The translations under genes and the position numbers were made by a program. The notes beneath the pieces were generated by a model. The model worked only from the letters and a program-made list of their open reading frames with translations. It made no database searches and was not told the DNA's origin. DNA of 7,952 nt from assembly GCA_964542255.1 (NCBI GenBank), contig CAZITV010000109.1, forward strand, positions 1 to 7,952, written 5' to 3'. This document shows positions 5,752 through 7,952 of the stretch, piece by piece (the stretch's first letter is position 1; every line of letters starts with the position of its first letter). Origin of the DNA: CAYMSF01 sp964542255. Its GTDB lineage: Bacteria; Verrucomicrobiota; Lentisphaeria; Victivallales; Victivallaceae.

Positions 5752-7938
5752 TCAATATCTTACTATAATAATATTTTCCCGATCAAGCGAGAGCATTTGC
5801 AGCGGAATTCGTTCATCTTTATATTCCATCCCATTCAGATTTATACTTGTTTTTTCGCTTTTTGCCGGTTGACATATAACGCGAATTTTACGATTGCGCC
5901 AGACGCGGCTTACTTCGTAATCTTGCCATGTTGCAGGCGGCATCGGCTTGATAACCAATGCGTCAAAATCAGGATAAACTCCGAGCATTTCTTCAATCAC
6001 CCGCCGGAACCATGAGAGTGAACCGGTAAAGTTGCTGAACAATTGCATGCCGAAATTCTCATGATCCGGGCCGACAGTAAAATTAGATTGCTGATGACGC
6101 TGGCCAGTAGTAATCTCCTGAATCTGGGCAGAGGGTAGGGATGCCAGCAACCGGCTACAACATTCATCCGAATGTCCGGCTCTGATCAGCGCGTAGAGGA
6201 AAAATGCTTCGCCATGAGTATAGATACTGCCATTTTCGAACATTCCAGGTTTCATGTCGACAATCCGGCCGACAGAACTGCGATCTGTATGTCTGTAAGA
6301 CGGCCAGAGCAGGCGGTGTCCGCACGGAGTATCAAGATTGGCTATTGCTTGCAGTACTGATGCTTCTCTTCCTGCAGCAGCGGCTACGCCGGTAAACAGC
6401 GCCCATGTATTGGAGTTCAGATGAATTTTCCCTTCTTCATTGCTCTTCGATCCGATAGGTTCGCCTTTGCCGTTGATCGCGTAAACATACCACTCGCCGT
6501 CCCAGGCATGTTCGTTGATGAGCAATGTCATTTTATCCGCAATCTTTCTCATGCGTGTGTCATCCGCAGAATGTCCAGCCCATGCTGAAACTTTGGACAT
6601 CTTGTCCGCTGCATAAACACAGGCGCAGGAGAGCCACACGCTGACGCCGTTTTCCCCGCCTATTCCGGATAGCGCGTCGTTCCAGTCTCCGTAGCCGATT
6701 TTGCACAAGCCGTGATAGCCGGTAAAACCGGCCAGTGATTCAATAGCTCGTAAAGCATGTTCGTATACGGTTCCAGCCTGCTCTGTATCAGGCTGGCCGG
6801 TCGTTTCATTATAGTAGGGTACCTGCTCTTCAAGCAGTGAGACGTCACCAGTTTCCTGGAGATATTGCACAAGTAGAGCCGGTATCCAGGACGATGAGTC
6901 CATGTACATGCGCAGGTCATGACCCGCTCCGGCAAATTTTTCATACTGTCTGATTGCACGCCCGTCAGGTAACTGATACGATAAAGTCCGCAGCAGCATG
7001 GTTCTAACATAAGCCGGGGAAATATCGCATACCCCGAGCAGATCCTGCAGAATATCGCGGTAGCCGATTTTATCCAGCGCCCGGACGAAACGTGCCTGGT
7101 TGCGAGCCTGGTAGCGGGACCAGACATTGAAGTAACGGTCAAGTTCCGCTTCGGGAGTTTTAATTTTGAAGCGTTCTATTTTATTCCGCCAGCCATGATG
7201 AATTTGCATTGCTATCTGCTCATGGTTATCGAGTACCGACGTTTTGATTTCAGTAATGTATTTCCGGCGGGCGTCAGAATCATATGGACAGACACCGTAG
7301 GCCATCGTCCATGACCTGGTTTCGCCAGGTGCCAGCGTGGCATTGTACTGTGTTGCAGCGACCATTCCGGCGTAAGGCTGCAAGCCAGGGGAATTACGGC
7401 ATTGACCGCGGCGTACCGCTTCCGGAATGGCATTCCTACCACCGATACCATCGAAACTCTCAGCCATCATGTCATAGCCATCGAAATTTGGAGATGCGGC
7501 GAAAAACGCCTGGCGCTGATGTTTGTTGCCGCGATCATGGTTGAGAAATATCATAGCATTGTCTTCAATAATTCCTTCACATACCACACGCGGTACGAAA
7601 TAGTAGAACGGGAAAGAATCTATATTAACCCGTATCTTCATGAACCATGAAAAAGTCCTGACGCGGTCGCTGTTATTGGTCAATCCCAGTCGCATAATCT
7701 CCAGTGGCCGGTTTGGCGGGACCATTATCCGTAATTGAGCGGCAATGCCATTCTTTTCCGCTTCAATCCGGTGACAGTCCAGCCCATGGTAACAGCGAGT
7801 TCCGGAATATTCCCCGGCATCGAAGCTGGCCGCCGGCAGCATTGCCCAGGCTGAATCATTTTCATGAATGAAAAATAACCTGGCATCCTGCGGTTCAGGC
7901 GCTGTAGGTACATAATTTGTATCCAGATGACTGCTCAT
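5752..7938 (-). CDS. GH94-family glycoside phosphorylase (cellobiose phosphorylase-like), probably 5'-partial
   Basis: GH94 enzymes cleave beta-linked disaccharides or oligosaccharides with phosphate, giving a sugar 1-phosphate; they are cytoplasmic. The visible protein has an N-terminal beta-sandwich (about 20-220, with YHGLDCHRIEAEKNGI and LGLTNNSD), a helical linker and an (alpha/alpha)6 barrel. Barrel motifs are GYRDILQDL (292-300), QLPDGRAIRQY (322-332), IGYGDWNDAL (414-423) with the expected general-acid aspartate in GDWND, NSNTWALFTGVA (508-519), ENGSIYTHGEA (568-578) and FTGSLSWF (637-644), whose T638-G639 match the phosphate-binding pair. A small C-terminal beta domain closes it (VWRNRKIRV). 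Family members usually have around 800 residues; this one has 728 and lacks the first 60-100 residues. The frame is open to the right edge, 14 bp upstream of this ATG, and only a weak GGA precedes it, so the gene probably begins outside the window. Specificity cannot be assigned; the usual SDDLLW sugar-binding block reads MDSSSW (346-351). Confidence 0.85.
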   Translation of the reverse strand: MSSHLDTNYVPTAPEPQDARLFFIHENDSAWAMLPAASFDAGEYSGTRCYHGLDCHRIEAEKNGIAAQLRIMVPPNRPLEIMRLGLTNNSDRVRTFSWFMKIRVNIDSFPFYYFVPRVVCEGIIEDNAMIFLNHDRGNKHQRQAFFAASPNFDGYDMMAESFDGIGGRNAIPEAVRRGQCRNSPGLQPYAGMVAATQYNATLAPGETRSWTMAYGVCPYDSDARRKYITEIKTSVLDNHEQIAMQIHHGWRNKIERFKIKTPEAELDRYFNVWSRYQARNQARFVRALDKIGYRDILQDLLGVCDISPAYVRTMLLRTLSYQLPDGRAIRQYEKFAGAGHDLRMYMDSSSWIPALLVQYLQETGDVSLLEEQVPYYNETTGQPDTEQAGTVYEHALRAIESLAGFTGYHGLCKIGYGDWNDALSGIGGENGVSVWLSCACVYAADKMSKVSAWAGHSADDTRMRKIADKMTLLINEHAWDGEWYVYAINGKGEPIGSKSNEEGKIHLNSNTWALFTGVAAAAGREASVLQAIANLDTPCGHRLLWPSYRHTDRSSVGRIVDMKPGMFENGSIYTHGEAFFLYALIRAGHSDECCSRLLASLPSAQIQEITTGQRHQQSNFTVGPDHENFGMQLFSNFTGSLSWFRRVIEEMLGVYPDFDALVIKPMPPATWQDYEVSRVWRNRKIRVICQPAKSEKTSINLNGMEYKDERIPLQMLSLDRENIIIVRY

Positions 7939-7952
7939 TTTTCCGGCTATAA

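Noticed and set aside
5735..5754. TGATTT / AAATCA hairpin overlapping the phosphorylase stop codon as a terminator
   Set aside because: The stem is only 6 bp, AT-rich and not followed by a T run on the minus strand, so it falls short of an intrinsic terminator.
6660..7142. Second minus-strand frame of 160 codons inside the phosphorylase gene
   Set aside because: The overlapping main frame contains the catalytic GDWND and other GH94 motifs. The alternative frame is serine-, arginine- and cysteine-rich without a domain.
1..7952. CRISPR array, tRNA, rRNA or a toxin-antitoxin or defence module
   Set aside because: No regularly spaced repeats, no tRNA-like cloverleaf sequence and no recognisable defence or toxin motifs were seen on either strand.

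Overview
The window reads as accessory sequence from a saccharolytic, anaerobe-type bacterium. The combination of genes points towards the PVC group (Lentisphaerota, Kiritimatiellota or Verrucomicrobiota), with Bacteroidota the main alternative. The genes behind this guess are a sugar-type Gfo/Idh/MocA oxidoreductase, a short-clade UV damage endonuclease, a sialate O-acetylesterase-type carbohydrate esterase, a GH94 phosphorylase and traces of a GH78 rhamnosidase. This is inference from family distribution; there is no rRNA or other marker here.

Layout. (1) 2-1261 (+) is a Gfo/Idh/MocA-like oxidoreductase, followed after 3 bp by a UvsE/UVDE-family UV damage endonuclease (1265-2194). The pair ends at a clear hairpin terminator (2269-2310). 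(2) 2356-2947 holds no intact gene. On the minus strand it carries decayed pieces of two unrelated transposases: an IS1380-type gene with frameshifts and a large internal deletion, running directly into the last ~55 codons of an IS630-type gene. (3) After an AT-rich gap with a 10-bp inverted repeat comes an intact sialate O-acetylesterase-like gene (3158-5095, +). (4) 5110-5573 is a rearrangement scar. The 3' end of an alpha-L-rhamnosidase-like gene (minus strand) lies back-to-back with the 3' end of another, unidentified gene (plus strand), so two gene tails meet at their broken 5' sides. (5) A short gap with a strong hairpin (5645-5679) precedes the 3' end of a GH94-family phosphorylase (5752-7938, minus strand), whose true N-terminus probably lies beyond the right edge.

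How the genes fit together. The esterase, the rhamnosidase trace, the phosphorylase and the oxidoreductase are all common in gene neighbourhoods that deacetylate and break down plant or host glycans. The locus looks like such a neighbourhood eroded by insertion sequences and rearrangement. The UV repair gene is the outlier. I did not find a convincing new multi-gene system. The most informative oddities are the two scars, the altered active-site positions in UvsE, and the altered sugar-binding position and missing N-terminal segment in the GH94 protein.
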